Positions 25,601 through 34,171 of a stretch of 64,000 bases of DNA are shown here, piece by piece. A program made the translations under genes and the position numbers. The stretch is from assembly GCA_947462335.1 (NCBI GenBank), contig OX381705.1, positions 43,972,175-44,036,174 on the forward strand, in the 5' to 3' direction. How positions within the stretch are numbered: the stretch's first letter is position 1; every line of letters starts with the position of its first letter. Source of the stretch: Harmothoe impar. Its lineage: Eukaryota; Annelida; Polychaeta; Phyllodocida; Polynoidae. The notes under the pieces were generated by a model. The model worked only from the letters and a program-made list of their open reading frames with translations. It did no database searches and was not told the origin of the DNA.

Positions 25601-27021
25601 AATGTGGTATTGGGACTATCATGAACAACATGATCTTAAACTAACCACAGGTAGATTTGAAAGTGTTCTTTCAGATGTGTTATTACTCTCGTTCCCAAAT
25701 CCTTCCGAAGGAAGGCTCTGGTAACTGCCAAATTTTGGGATACTGCTGGTTCTGGGCAACCCCTGCTGGTAGGTTGGAACCAGCGAACAGGAACAGGAAA
25801 TGGAACCAGAAAGGCTGATGGTATAACTACCTAAAACTACCATCATACATTCTGGTTCCATTTCCTGTTCCTGTTCGCTGGTTCCAACCTACCAGCAGGG
25901 GTTGCCCAGAACCAGCAAAAATCCCAAGTTCAAGGTCATTTGGCTGTCCCCAGAGCCTTCCTTCGGAAGGATTTGGGAACGAGAGTAATGTGTTATGCGC
26001 TCTGTCCCTGAGTGTACACTGTAAATAATTGGTTGCCTTTTTTTATAGGTAGCCTATTCAGTAAAATCCATGTGTACAGTGCCCGGTACAGTGTAATGTA
26101 GGTGCACAGTAGAAACTGTTGTAAAGCTACAGTAGCGCTATAAAGTTACAGTATATTTTACTGAGTACCTACACATAATTCTTACAGTGTATATCTAATT
26201 TCAAGAGTGTTTTGCAGGAGTTTTGATCTAACGTATCTCCACACGAGTATATAGATAATCATTAAACCTAGGGGGTCAGAACGTGGGCAGATCCTGTCCA
26301 TCGAAGCCTGTCAATGTCTGCAGGCAGTAGTGTTATTCTCTGTCTTTGTGGTATTTTGAGTCAAGTAAATGCTTAAGATAAACCTCTCGAGAAGCCAATA
26401 CTATCCAGACACTTAACTATTATACATGAACAGATCTTTTACGTCTTTCTGACTCCGTCAAAAATTAATAATACCAATAATATAATAATATATGAATATA
26501 ATATGGCTCACCTAATCAGACATACACCATAGCTTCTATAGAAACCAAAGACCACTGCCCCGAGCTCTGACCATTGGCCATTGGTCCACCACAAACCGCC
26601 CTCGCTTGGGTTATCGCACAGCTTTAGTCTATAGCAACTGCCAAATGGGGGTTGTTTCACAGTTTGAGCCTCTCACAAAAAGCGACTGGATACCACTACA
26701 TATAGTTAGAAATAGTGAATCCCTGTTGTACTCCAGTAACATTTGAATACATTTTGAAAACTGCGATTCATTTCAAAAGTTCCAGTGTTTAGCTGCTGCA
26801 CGCCTTCAAGATGCGAGTAAGGGGAGGTAAAAAATGCATAATTATTTATTTTTGAGCTTTTTCTTTTGTATGGCTGAGCTCTATAAAGTTGCATGTCTCC
26901 ACAAGTTGAGCAACAGCCCCCGGCCCCCTCCCCCGCCCTGTCACTGACCAGGCTGGTGCCAGGCCTGTACTGTGGCCTGGGGGTACAGGATGCTGGACAT
27001 ACCCACATTACCTGTAATCAG
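7412..27021 (-). CDS. Unrecognised multi-exon gene, 3' part (nine exons)
   Basis: I assembled this from minus-strand open segments bounded by AG and GT signals. Exons (high to low): 27021-26949, 26671-26512, 18380-18289, 17269-17100, 14341-14225, 11676-11640, 10834-10715, 7912-7830 and 7660-7412, with TAA at 7414-7412. Every junction keeps one frame (split codons at five of eight junctions), giving a 366-residue C-terminal part. No membrane segment or signal peptide is visible in this part. A Trp-rich stretch (GLWWTNGQW) lies in exon 2. I do not recognise the family. The 5' exons must lie above 27.0 kb and were not found. The introns carry most of the transposons of this region. The smallest exon (37 nt) and the two upstream exons are the least certain; the last two exons are the most certain. 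Confidence 0.62.
7830..7912 (-). CDS. Penultimate exon of the traced chain
   Basis: Acceptor AGTGTTAG, donor GAG|GTATTG. 2 bases + 27 codons. Reads ...AVHVYIAKDYISAMVLDGQY.... It joins the last exon in phase 0 across a 169-bp intron. Together with the last exon this is the best supported part of the gene. Confidence 0.68.
7933..7962 (-). repeat. Lone end resembling the GGCCACTC...GATGAGAAA MITE terminus
   Basis: CGTGATGAGAAATAACC...TTTTTAGTGG resembles the right end of the element at 22534-22910. A similar end lies at 12398-12437 (GGTGGTGAGAAATGAGCC...GAATGGCC). Probably solo or decayed copies. Confidence 0.45.
9420..10167. mobile_element. Tc1/mariner-like (pogo/Tigger-type ends) non-autonomous element
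   Basis: Ends CAGTGAAACTTCGTTATAAGG and CCTTATAACGAAGTTTTACTG are inverted repeats flanked by TA on both sides (9418-9419, 10168-10169). These CAGT(A/G)AAACTTCGTTATAAGG ends are characteristic of pogo/Tigger-type MITEs. Subterminal copies of ACCTTGCTTATAAGGAG lie inside both ends. The 205-bp GCGACC repeat is nested inside in minus orientation. It has no transposase frame and sits in an intron of the traced gene. Confidence 0.85.
9828..10034 (-). repeat. 205-bp GCGACC-rich repeat, copy 2 (nested)
   Basis: Reverse-complement match to 6464-6669 from GGGGTGCAGAGGGGTCCCC to GACCCATCTGCAGCCACAA. It lies inside the 9420-10167 element. Confidence 0.8.
10715..10834 (-). CDS. Candidate exon 7 of the traced chain
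   Basis: Acceptor GGTATCTCCCAG, donor ACG|GTACTA. 2 + 39 codons + 1. Reads ...CLIYHPDKGTLELTAAIGDG.... Other AG dinucleotides a few codons inside the exon are possible starts. The leftover G plus AA of the next exon gives Glu. Confidence 0.6.
11640..11676 (-). CDS. Candidate micro-exon 6 of the traced chain
   Basis: 37 nt: acceptor AAGGTCACAG, donor G|GTATAC. 12 codons plus one base, encoding PHSNPMALRMRI. It supplies exactly the phase change needed between the exons on either side. Being short, it could be a coincidence. Confidence 0.4.
12048..12290. repeat. Relic of a GCGAATTGGG-type repeat
   Basis: GCGAATTGGGAGC near 12048 and GCAATTTGGAGCAAGG near 12270 resemble the modules at 49,079-49,190 (GCGAATTGGGGATC) and 49,563. 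No coding frame. Confidence 0.35.
14225..14341 (-). CDS. Candidate exon 5 of the traced chain
   Basis: Acceptor TCTCTGTTTTGTGCAATGAG then TGCAG, a good pyrimidine tract; donor ATA|GTGAGT. Exactly 39 codons, phase 0 at both ends. Reads ...EDPYVGSVFVWPCSSSLLRY.... Confidence 0.6.
16395..16560 (-). other. Coding-like open stretch, unplaced
   Basis: Minus-strand frame of about 55 codons ending at a TGA near 16395 and reading ...LEAATDVGAVAGIDPYKFYC.... A TATAG acceptor is possible near 16530. Its phase does not fit the exon chain that surrounds it, so it may be an alternative last exon, a pseudo-exon or chance. Confidence 0.25.
17100..17269 (-). CDS. Candidate exon 4 of the traced chain
   Basis: Acceptor AACATGAATGCAG, donor TCA|GTTAGA just before an in-frame TGA. 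2 bases + 56 codons. Reads ...GIQAHLKQFAANKGLTILG.... Ends in phase 0. Confidence 0.65.
18289..18380 (-). CDS. Candidate exon 3 of the traced chain
   Basis: Acceptor TACTCTCAGAG, donor CA|GTAAAA. 1 base + 30 codons + 1 base. Reads ...FPVYDSGSDLAGRQTVVAHI.... The split codons on both sides give Arg and Ser. An alternative acceptor two bases upstream would make it phase 0. Confidence 0.6.
18655..19250 (+). mobile_element. 5'-truncated LINE relic (ORF2 C-terminus and 3' end)
   Basis: Broken frames read like the C-terminus of a jockey/CR1-type ORF2: YFDYG, NANQLECL, QNRSLRV, HVDELHKDA and a basic KVKRPRFARF segment. Several stops and frameshifts interrupt them. After the coding relic comes an AT-rich 3' UTR ending in AATAAAGATACTTTGAA, typical of LINE 3' ends. 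It lies in the 8.1-kb intron of the traced gene. Plus strand, clearly dead. Confidence 0.75.
19953..20981. mobile_element. 1.03-kb MITE with internal GACTCCCTT/AAGGGAGTC modules
   Basis: Inverted ends CACAGAGAGAAGAAACCGAG (19953) and CTCGGTTTCTTCTCTCTGTG (ending 20981) agree for 40 bp or more, including GGGAGTCCAGGC. Near both ends the element carries many copies of GACTCCCTT and its complement (19960-20215, 20640-20960), forming many small hairpins. No transposase frame; the target duplication is unclear. A partial copy lies at 55,917-56,100. Confidence 0.8.
22534..22910. mobile_element. 377-bp nested MITE with TTA target duplication
   Basis: Ends GGCCACTCAAAAAAAAAAAG and complement TTTTTTTGAGTGGCC form inverted repeats of about 34 bp that include GTTTCTCATCACC / GGTGATGAGAAAC. 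TTA flanks both sides (22531-22533, 22911-22913), consistent with a PIF/Harbinger-like 3-bp TWA duplication. That class is inferred only. Confidence 0.7.
23087..23157 (-). pseudogene. tRNA-Gly(TCC)-like relic with Pol III terminator
   Basis: The minus strand contains a B box (GGTTCAAATCC within CAGGGTTCAAATCCCGG), an A-box-like TATAATGGTGAGCATG, an anticodon-loop-like CTTCCAT and, after the 3' end, a T6 run. The acceptor and anticodon stems do not pair, so it is a decayed tRNA or the head of a tRNA-derived SINE. It lies inside the 22165-23428 element. Confidence 0.55.
23970..24601. mobile_element. Composite inverted-repeat element with MITE copy 2 and a hairpin
   Basis: Outer inverted arms ATTGGCATATGACACATT (23971) and its complement (about 24580-24598) enclose the second TTATTATACCTAGCATATGATA element (23989-24433, arms of about 47 bp that also include TTTGTATCTCTTAACCACTG) and a 100-bp hairpin at 24439-24541. 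No transposase frame. Confidence 0.72.
24439..24541. repeat. 100-bp imperfect palindrome
   Basis: CACACAACTCGTGAGCAAAT... pairs with ...ATGCTCACTCGTGGTGTG, and CCCAGCT...GCCTAC with GTAGGC...AGCTGGG. The apex lies in GGCCCTTATAAAGGGCC. A smaller related hairpin flanks MITE copy 1 near 6760-6810. Confidence 0.8.
24616..24857. repeat. Inverted-repeat-bounded 240-bp segment
   Basis: ATTCTACCTACAACGACAAC near 24618 is matched in inverse by GTTGTTGTAGGTAGAAT ending near 24856. The segment contains GGTACGCCCCGC...GCGTGGCGTACC, a further small palindrome. Probably another MITE. Confidence 0.55.
25682..25989. repeat. 308-bp foldback (long hairpin)
   Basis: Left arm 25682-25811 (ATTACTCTCGTTCCCAAATC...) is the near-perfect inverse of right arm 25850-25989 (...GATTTGGGAACGAGAGTAAT). 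The 38-bp loop itself contains GATGGTA...TACCATC. The arms differ by a roughly 10-nt indel. It lies in the intron between candidate exons 2 and 3 of the traced gene, so its transcript would form a long hairpin in the pre-mRNA. No coding capacity is supported. Confidence 0.9.
26017..26189. mobile_element. 173-bp MITE, CACTGTAA ends, TA-flanked
   Basis: CACTGTAAATAATT at 26017 and AATTCTTACAGTG ending 26189 are inverted and flanked by TA on both sides. The ends resemble those of the 913-bp element at 28908-29820. Tc1/mariner-like insertion is inferred from the TA. Confidence 0.65.
26512..26671 (-). CDS. Candidate exon 2 of the traced chain
   Basis: Acceptor CTTTTTGTGAG, donor AG|GTGAGC, a very good consensus. 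160 nt = 2 + 52 codons + 2. Reads ...CDNPSEGGLWWTNGQWSE.... An in-frame TGA lies immediately upstream of the acceptor and another spans the donor, so the open frame matches the splice-bounded segment. Confidence 0.5.
26949..27021 (-). CDS. Candidate exon 1 of the traced chain
   Basis: Follows CACTGACAG and ends G|GTCAGT. 24 codons plus one base. Reads ...GMSSILYPQATVQAW.... The leftover G joins AG of the next exon as a Glu codon. It lies just outside the tandem array at 27.1-27.8 kb. An alternative acceptor lies a few bases inside. Confidence 0.45.
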
Positions 27022-27087
27022 CTGTCAGTGTAGGTGCCACATGAGGCACAGCTGGCGGTCAGTACAACCAGAGCCAATTTTATAGCC

Positions 27088-27790
27088 ACTGCCACTGTTT
27101 TCTGTTACTCCCTTCTCGTTCCGTTTTTCTTATTCTCTTCTCAAATATACATTCCATATTCATGCTCCTAATTACAAGTCTTCTTTCCTTCACCATGTAT
27201 TTCTCAAAGTAACATGCCATTCTCCCCCTCACTGCCAATGTTTTCTGTTACTCCCTTCTCGTTCTGTTTTTCTTATTCTCTTCTCAAATATACATTCCGT
27301 TTTCATGCTCCTAATTACAAGTCTTCTTTCCTTCACCATGTATTTCTCAAAGTAACATGCCATTCTCCCCCTCACTGCTAATGCTTTCTGTTACTCCCTT
27401 CTCGTTCTGGTTTTCTTCTCCTTCTCTTCTCAAATATACATTCCGTTTCCATGCTCCTACTCACAAGTCTTCTTTTCCTTCACCATGTATTTCTCAAAGT
27501 AACATGCCATTCTCCCCCTCACTGCTAATGCTTTCTATTACTCCCTTCTCGTTCTGGTTTTCTTCTCCTTCTCTTCTCAAATATACATTCCGTTTCCATG
27601 CTCCTACTTACAAGTCTTCTTTTCCTTCACCATGTATTTCTCAAAGTAACATGCCATTATCCCCCTCACTGCTAATGCTTTCTGTTACTCCCTTCTCGTT
27701 CTGGGTTTCTTCTCCTTCTCTTCTCAAATATACATTCCGTTTCCATGCTCCTACTTACAAGTCTTCCTTTCCTTCACCATGTATTTCCCA
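27088..27790 (+). repeat. Tandem array, about five copies of a 143-147-bp unit
   Basis: The unit starts near TTTTCTGTTACTCCCTTCTCG. Copies lie near 27098, 27241, 27384, 27531 and 27678. The first steps are 143 bp, the later ones 147 bp. Because 147 is divisible by three, the last three copies form a 162-codon open frame (27357-27845) of 49-residue repeats. I read this frame as a by-product and do not call it a gene. Confidence 0.92.
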
Positions 27791-28907
27791 TGCTCCCTGC
27801 CCTTATAGCTGTCACCGTGAAGTGAACCTGCAGTGCCTGCTTTGATTCTCTTCCAATATCACTGCGTCGCCTTCTAAATGACCTACCCTCCCTCCCATAA
27901 AACACTACCAGGCCCCGAGGTGACCCCAATATCTCAAATTAAAAGCCACAGGTGGGAGATGTTATACTTGATCTATACATGCAATAGGTGCCATGTACGA
28001 TTATGTATCAGGAAGTACAGTTAACCGTATTTAAAGTGGCCTCCGTATACTGATGCAGCTGCTTGGTAGAGCTGAGGACTTATTTTGAATCCGAGGCATC
28101 CATCATATATATGAGGTTCTTATATGTCTATTACTGCTTTCAAATAGCAAAAGTCTAATCATTAGATATAACATATCTACTGTATTTTAGACGCATGGAA
28201 GTGCCATAATATGTAATAAGTAATATGTAATATATTGCTCCAAAGATGAGGGAAGGGGGCCTACATATGTTTGCCCCTCCCCCAATTTGTCAAAACCGTA
28301 ATATGGTATACACAATTTCTAATCCTTACCTCTCCCACATAGGGAAAATTGGGGGCAGAGGGACTTGGGCCCCCAATCAGAACTAAAGGGGGCGCAAATA
28401 CTTCTTTTCTATACAATCCAATATGAGCGTGTATATATGATACCTCCTGCATAAAAGCTAATATTAAAGATGGTTGGAGTGGACCCCCCTACCCCCCCCC
28501 CCATGAAGATTTGCTTCCTACGCCTCTGGTTAAGTGTCCTTAACTCTCCCTCATTAACTCAGTATTCAGCATACTCTACACTAGACTGTAAGGATTACGA
28601 GTTTGTGATTGATTTTGTATGGGAACAGCTCAGACGAGAGACGAGAGTTGTGGTTGGGGATTGGAGGGAGAGGTAGGGGAGGGGGTGAACGAGGGGAGGG
28701 CTGGTCAGATAAGTTACCAATAACATGCCATGTCATGCTATCGTATAGGTGATATCATGCTATCGTATACGTCATGCGTGCAGGAAGTCCATTCTCCAAT
28801 CACCACCATAAAAGCGGGATCCAACGCCATAGATCAAAACGTCCATCCACAGTGATGTAGATAACCTTCGTGTACATAGATGTCTGGACCTGACCAAACA
28901 GTATATA

Positions 28908-29820
28908 CACTGTAAAAATATTCCGTTGAATATACAGAGAATCAGTGTAAAATTTTACGGTGATTCATCATAACATATGATTACGGTGAGGCAATGTAAA
29001 ATCAATCAGTTTTACTTTGAATATCCGTAATCCAGTACAGTGAAACACCGTTTATTTTTACAGTGAAACACAGTTGATTTTACGGTGAAGCTACGTTTAA
29101 TTGATTTCAGTTTTATCACACCAGGTGGCAGTTTGGTTCATGAAGAGATTTTTCTAGATGCTAGGAACACCATTTTTGTGGTGATAAGAAAAATATATAC
29201 AGATACGGCTGTAAGGTTTGCTCTGTAGCCATCCTAGAGTGACTTCTGCTCATGGACTGGTATTACAAAGTGTCATGAAGCATTCTATAAGGCTTTCATA
29301 GACTAATTCCTAATGATTAGGTCTGAAGTCTTGACACTAAGATGATATTGCTGATTGGTACCAAATTGGATTTGAAACCATATTGAGCATGGAGTTAGGT
29401 ATAGGGGGATAAATGAACTGAATAACACTGGGACAAATCAGTTAAATTACACAAAATACCATTACAATTATTGTTTTGGCACTGAATCAGAATACAGTGA
29501 TGTTTTGTATTCTGTTAAAATAACGGTGATTCACAGTTCCGTAGAAATGACGGTGACTTTGGGAAAAACGGTGACCGTGAAAATAACGGTGAAAATCCGG
29601 CACCCAGTGGTGCCAGTGAACCACCGTTTTTTTAACGGTACTGAGAATCACTGTTAAAAAATTTTATAACGGAGATTTCTTGTTTAAAAATAACGGTGAC
29701 AGTTCCGTAAAAATAACGGTGACTTAGGAAAAAACGGTGACCGTAAAAATAACGGTGAAAGTCCGGCACCCAGTGGTGCCAGTGAATCTCCGTTATTTTA
29801 ACGGAATTTTTTTTACAGTG
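28908..29820. mobile_element. 913-bp MITE with CACTGTAAAA ends and internal duplication
   Basis: CACTGTAAAAATATTCCGTT (28908) and AACGGAATTTTTTTTACAGTG (ending 29820) are inverted and flanked by TA. The right half contains two tandem-like copies (about 29520-29637 and 29690-29803) of a module rich in AACGGTGA and ending CCGGCACCCAGTGGTGCCAG. No transposase frame. Confidence 0.85.
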
Positions 29821-32800
29821 TAGCTCACAAAGTAACATGTCATTCTACATGCACTATGATATTGTGTAGCTAGTATAATTATGAAAAATTGCCATGGGCA
29901 TGATAATCGGGATATTCACGATAACCTGAGCCAGGGTACGGAATAGTCCCGCTTTGGTAGGCTATTTGGAGATAACATAATCAGTACCTATATGTATCAA
30001 ATATCCTTGTGCAGGTACACTGGATAGCTATCCAATTGATTGGACCTAAACTGTAATCAAACCTTCAGGGTTTGAGTTGGAGAATCTAAGCCCACCCATG
30101 GCCTACCTGTATTATACAATGTACATACATACATGGCACGTACATTGCCTCACCTGCTCAGACCACCTGAGGCTATGTGAGTGTTTACCTGTGGTCATTG
30201 TTTACATCCTGTCTGCTTTAACATACATCATCTCACCCTGGAGAGGCCTTTACATTACTGGAGGTGTTGGAGTAGTGCTAACCTTAAACCTGTACACTGA
30301 GCACGTCACATAAATACCAGTTTGTATAGGCCTTTATACAGGACATATAGGGCACAGGTCTGTGGGTTTGTTTACATGTGCTGTGCTCCTTCCACACATG
30401 TAACCCTTTACCCTATATTGGTTCAACTCAACACTGGAGGAGATCATATCTGAGTGCACATACGTTTTGTATATGCCACTAATGATCCACAGAAGACCTA
30501 TGCACATTGCTTCATAGTTGCATGGAACAATGAATCAAAATGGGAGGGTAGGGGATTTTAAAAAGGCATGGTTCTAAAGGAATGGTTCTGAAATGCACGG
30601 TGACCATACATGTAGTTCTATATTAACATCAAACGGGCCACCATGAACAAGTTGCAGTCTGTGTAATTAACCCTAGCCTGCATTTTTTTACTATCAAAAT
30701 TATCATGCTTCTTGTTTTTTGTTGGTTATGTTTACCTTCTAATTGCTCCTGTGTGACGCGTTGGTAGCACTGTGTGTATAATGTGTTGTATTTACTCCGT
30801 CACAACTCCGTGCACATCCAGGTACCCACAACAACCCATTATCACCAGAGCGTCAACGTCCTAGATTCTTGTGTGATAATGTTTGTAGTTTTTTGTCACA
30901 GTATGGCTGCAGTATAATGCAAGCGTTAGAATCACAGGTATCAGCCATGCAAATACAACATCACTGCCAAAATCACCTCTCAAAAATCACCTCCAGTGAG
31001 GCTTAGAGGAATGCCCTCCCTGGAGAAATACTCTCCTATGCCCTTTCTCCCAGGTCGCACTATCCACAGCAGTCCTAACGAACCACAGTCACGGCAAGCA
31101 GCTAGCCATTGACATTGTTTCCCACGAGCAGGAGGTGTAATACTCCACCACACTCCCTGAGGAAAAATGGCAACGTCAGCATGATTCGCACCTCTGAGGA
31201 GCAGGAGCAGGAGGGCTAGGTGGGCAATGCTGCCTCGTGCTGGAGGAGCCTGTGACGGCAGGGGTAATGAAGGCTGTACCGCAGGTGGTCACGATCCCAT
31301 TTGGCTGTGGTTTGTGGTCGAGGTTGGATCCTCTCTAGGCTACTACGGTGTACTGTCATCACAGCCTCCCGTCACTGCTATTACTACACCACGACCTCTG
31401 CTGCAGGCAGGTACATTATGTATAGAGCTGAAACAGGGCCACTCGAGCGCCTTAGTAACAGTGTCAGCGGCCGAGGAATGAATTAAAAGGGTATCCAAAT
31501 CACGTGTACTCTTCCCATTAGACTATACCCTAACTACCGCTATTCACATCATTGAGACCCAACCACGTGGGAAGCAACAGGGGGACAAGATGGTGCCCCC
31601 TGGTTGAAGCAGCTACAGTACTATAGGCCCCTCCTGTGTAGGTCACTCTCCGCGCCCTGATGCACTTAATGAATATGTATAGTGCAGGAGGCGAATAGGA
31701 CCGTTTTCTCTGGGTCTTCTTGCAGTAACGTCAGTCTCTCAGTATTTGGCATGCCCTAATTCCCTCCCCCACTCTCAGGTATTTCACACAGTGATTGTAC
31801 AGTGTATGTAAGTTTCTCTGCTGTGTTCTCCTAACCAGAGCCCCTATCGTATAGTCGCACCGCCTTAATAGAGATATTAAATATGTGGCATAGGACGCCC
31901 TTGTCGGTGTTAGGTATGCTGGCCATGGAGTTACTGCAACTGATAAACTCTGTACCTGGGTGGATGGCCTCTATCAGACCTAGATGGGCTATCATGAAAT
32001 AGCATGCTGATACAGCCAACTCTATGTTCACGCATGTGCCATGTGATATAGAAAAACTAAAAACAACATGCCGTTTGATGCTAAAGGGTGTTGTATTTCC
32101 TCATCGATTGTAAGAATGTGTTAATAAATATAGAATCACACTCAGCAGGTTACATTTGCATCGTTTTTCACTCGGTGGACCTTCAGGTCAGGTCACCGGG
32201 ATATTATAAAGAACTGTATCTCCCCGAAGTCAGAATGCACATTATATTATCCTATATCAATATCCTACTATCATATTCTGTCAAATCATTGAGGGGGGAG
32301 GGCAAATGACCTTTTGGCCAATTTGACAGTGACATAGTATAGGATTAGGAGGCGAGGATCCAAAGGGCACTGCTGTGGAATAGGTCGCCGCGGACAGAGA
32401 AGGAATGATTGGCAGGGTGTGCGTTGCGTTTTGGGGGATGTATTATGAGGAGGTCAACTAACGGAGGTTACAAGGGGGGGGGGTCGACTAGCCTGTACCT
32501 GTCTGGTATATATGATCACTCCGTACACAGACAACCTAGACTTTCTCCTGCTATCCAGCAACCCTGGAATGTAGATGTAGCTCTCCATATAAAGCTAGTG
32601 GAACCTTCTGATGCCATGAGTGTATGCTCCTTTATATGCATACTATAAGCGGCTATAAAGGGTGCTCTGCCGAGATACATGTACCATGTACACGATAGGC
32701 ATATAGGTCTATATGGAGATGTGGGTATGCTAACTTGGTAACTGGAAGATTAGTGTATGTATGTTCTCCTTCTCATTCATTACTAAGCAGAAAATTTATT

Positions 32801-33642
32801 CCTGTCTAGTGTTTTATAACCATAGTTTATGTGATAAGAAACCCATCAGTAAATTAAAATTGCAGGTATTTGCAGGCATTGCAGGACAGTAGATAGGAAA
32901 ATAGCAAATTGTCATTGAACTTCAAAGAGGAGAGGGGTAAACCTCAATAGCATTTATTTCAGCTGTGTGTCTTCCCATGTGGCATCTTCTTCCAGCGAAC
33001 CAAGATAATGGCTCTTTTTAATGCAGCTAAAACACTACCATACACTCCTTCTTTAATACCAAACATGCCTATCTATTTTCATTATCTCCAACCTCGTGAG
33101 ATGCTGACTGTCAAGTTTAAAACAATTCATTGCCATATCTCTGCAGAAAAGGGAAAGAAGAAATGGTTTTGTCTATAAATAAGGGTTGATGGTTTGTATC
33201 ACTGGAGGCTCAGGCCATATACATCACCCCCTGACGCAGGTGTCCCTGCCTGGATCCCCGCCCAGGAGGATGCCATCCCCTTAGATCTAATACTCCAGGG
33301 ACTGCGTTACAGTCATATATTCATTCGCACCGAACCCACCCTTTTTATACTGAGCAGGATGGGCCCGACGCATGCCGCTAGTTCCTTAGGACAAAAAGTG
33401 GCCTCGCTTGGAGAAGAGGAAGCTTATGACAAAGTGGATGTTTTTATTAAACAAACATTGATGACCGGGAAAATGATGTTTTAGCAAGAATTGTTGTTTG
33501 TCTTTAGAGGAAGTAGCTGGCACTTGGCAACATTGATATGACAGGCAATGTTACAGGCAGCCTTGGGGAATACAGGAGGGTGGTGAAATGAAACGGGGGA
33601 AGTTGGAAAATAACTCTGACTTAAAACGGTTATAGAGTAGTC
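29821..33642. other. Intergenic or intronic, no gene supported
   Basis: Mostly featureless. One coding-like plus frame of 96 codons (33194-33481, containing GLRYSHIFIRTEPTLFIL) is ambiguous because the opposite strand is also open there. If the traced minus-strand gene extends upstream, its missing exons could lie here. Confidence 0.35.
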
Positions 33643-34171
33643 TTTTTTTTTTTTATGTTGATTTATTGCATCTCCACAAAGTGATTTTACGATACAAACA
33701 AATGCAGATCATTTTCTTCAGATAGCACCAGACTATACTATGTGTAACCTAATTACAGTGCATATCACAGGAACAATACTATTTCTAAGACATGGTACAA
33801 AAATAGATGACACTACAAATAACTATGGCAAGTTCACATTTCAAAGACAGATATATGGGGTATCTATGCAATACAGACTATGACAAGAATAAGGACATTT
33901 TAAACACATATGGGTACATATGCGACTGCAAAATCTAAGACAAACAATGACATTTCAAAGAGATATGTTTGGGTATAGTTGGATATAGTGGTATATATGT
34001 AATACGTCGGTAGTAGTATGTATATTTCAGAGATACATGGGGAGGCATGATAATATACTACCAGCAGATCTATGCCATTTATCTAGACATGGTGGGAATA
34101 GGTTCCCAAGAATCAGTACATAACTCAGTGTATTTGAAGCATATCTTATATGCCTATCCTTAGTGTTCAGC

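Noticed and set aside
28800..28905. Possible further upstream exon of the traced gene (YIYITVDGRF-like reading)
   Set aside because: No donor gives the phase needed to join the exon at 27,021 without weak signals.
31020..31300. Long minus-strand open stretch without ATG
   Set aside because: Plus strand is open as well; composition looks like chance in a GC-richer patch and no splice-phase partner was found.
33643..33654. T12 tract as a Pol III terminator or microsatellite
   Set aside because: Position and orientation fit the poly(A) tail of the minus-strand LINE.
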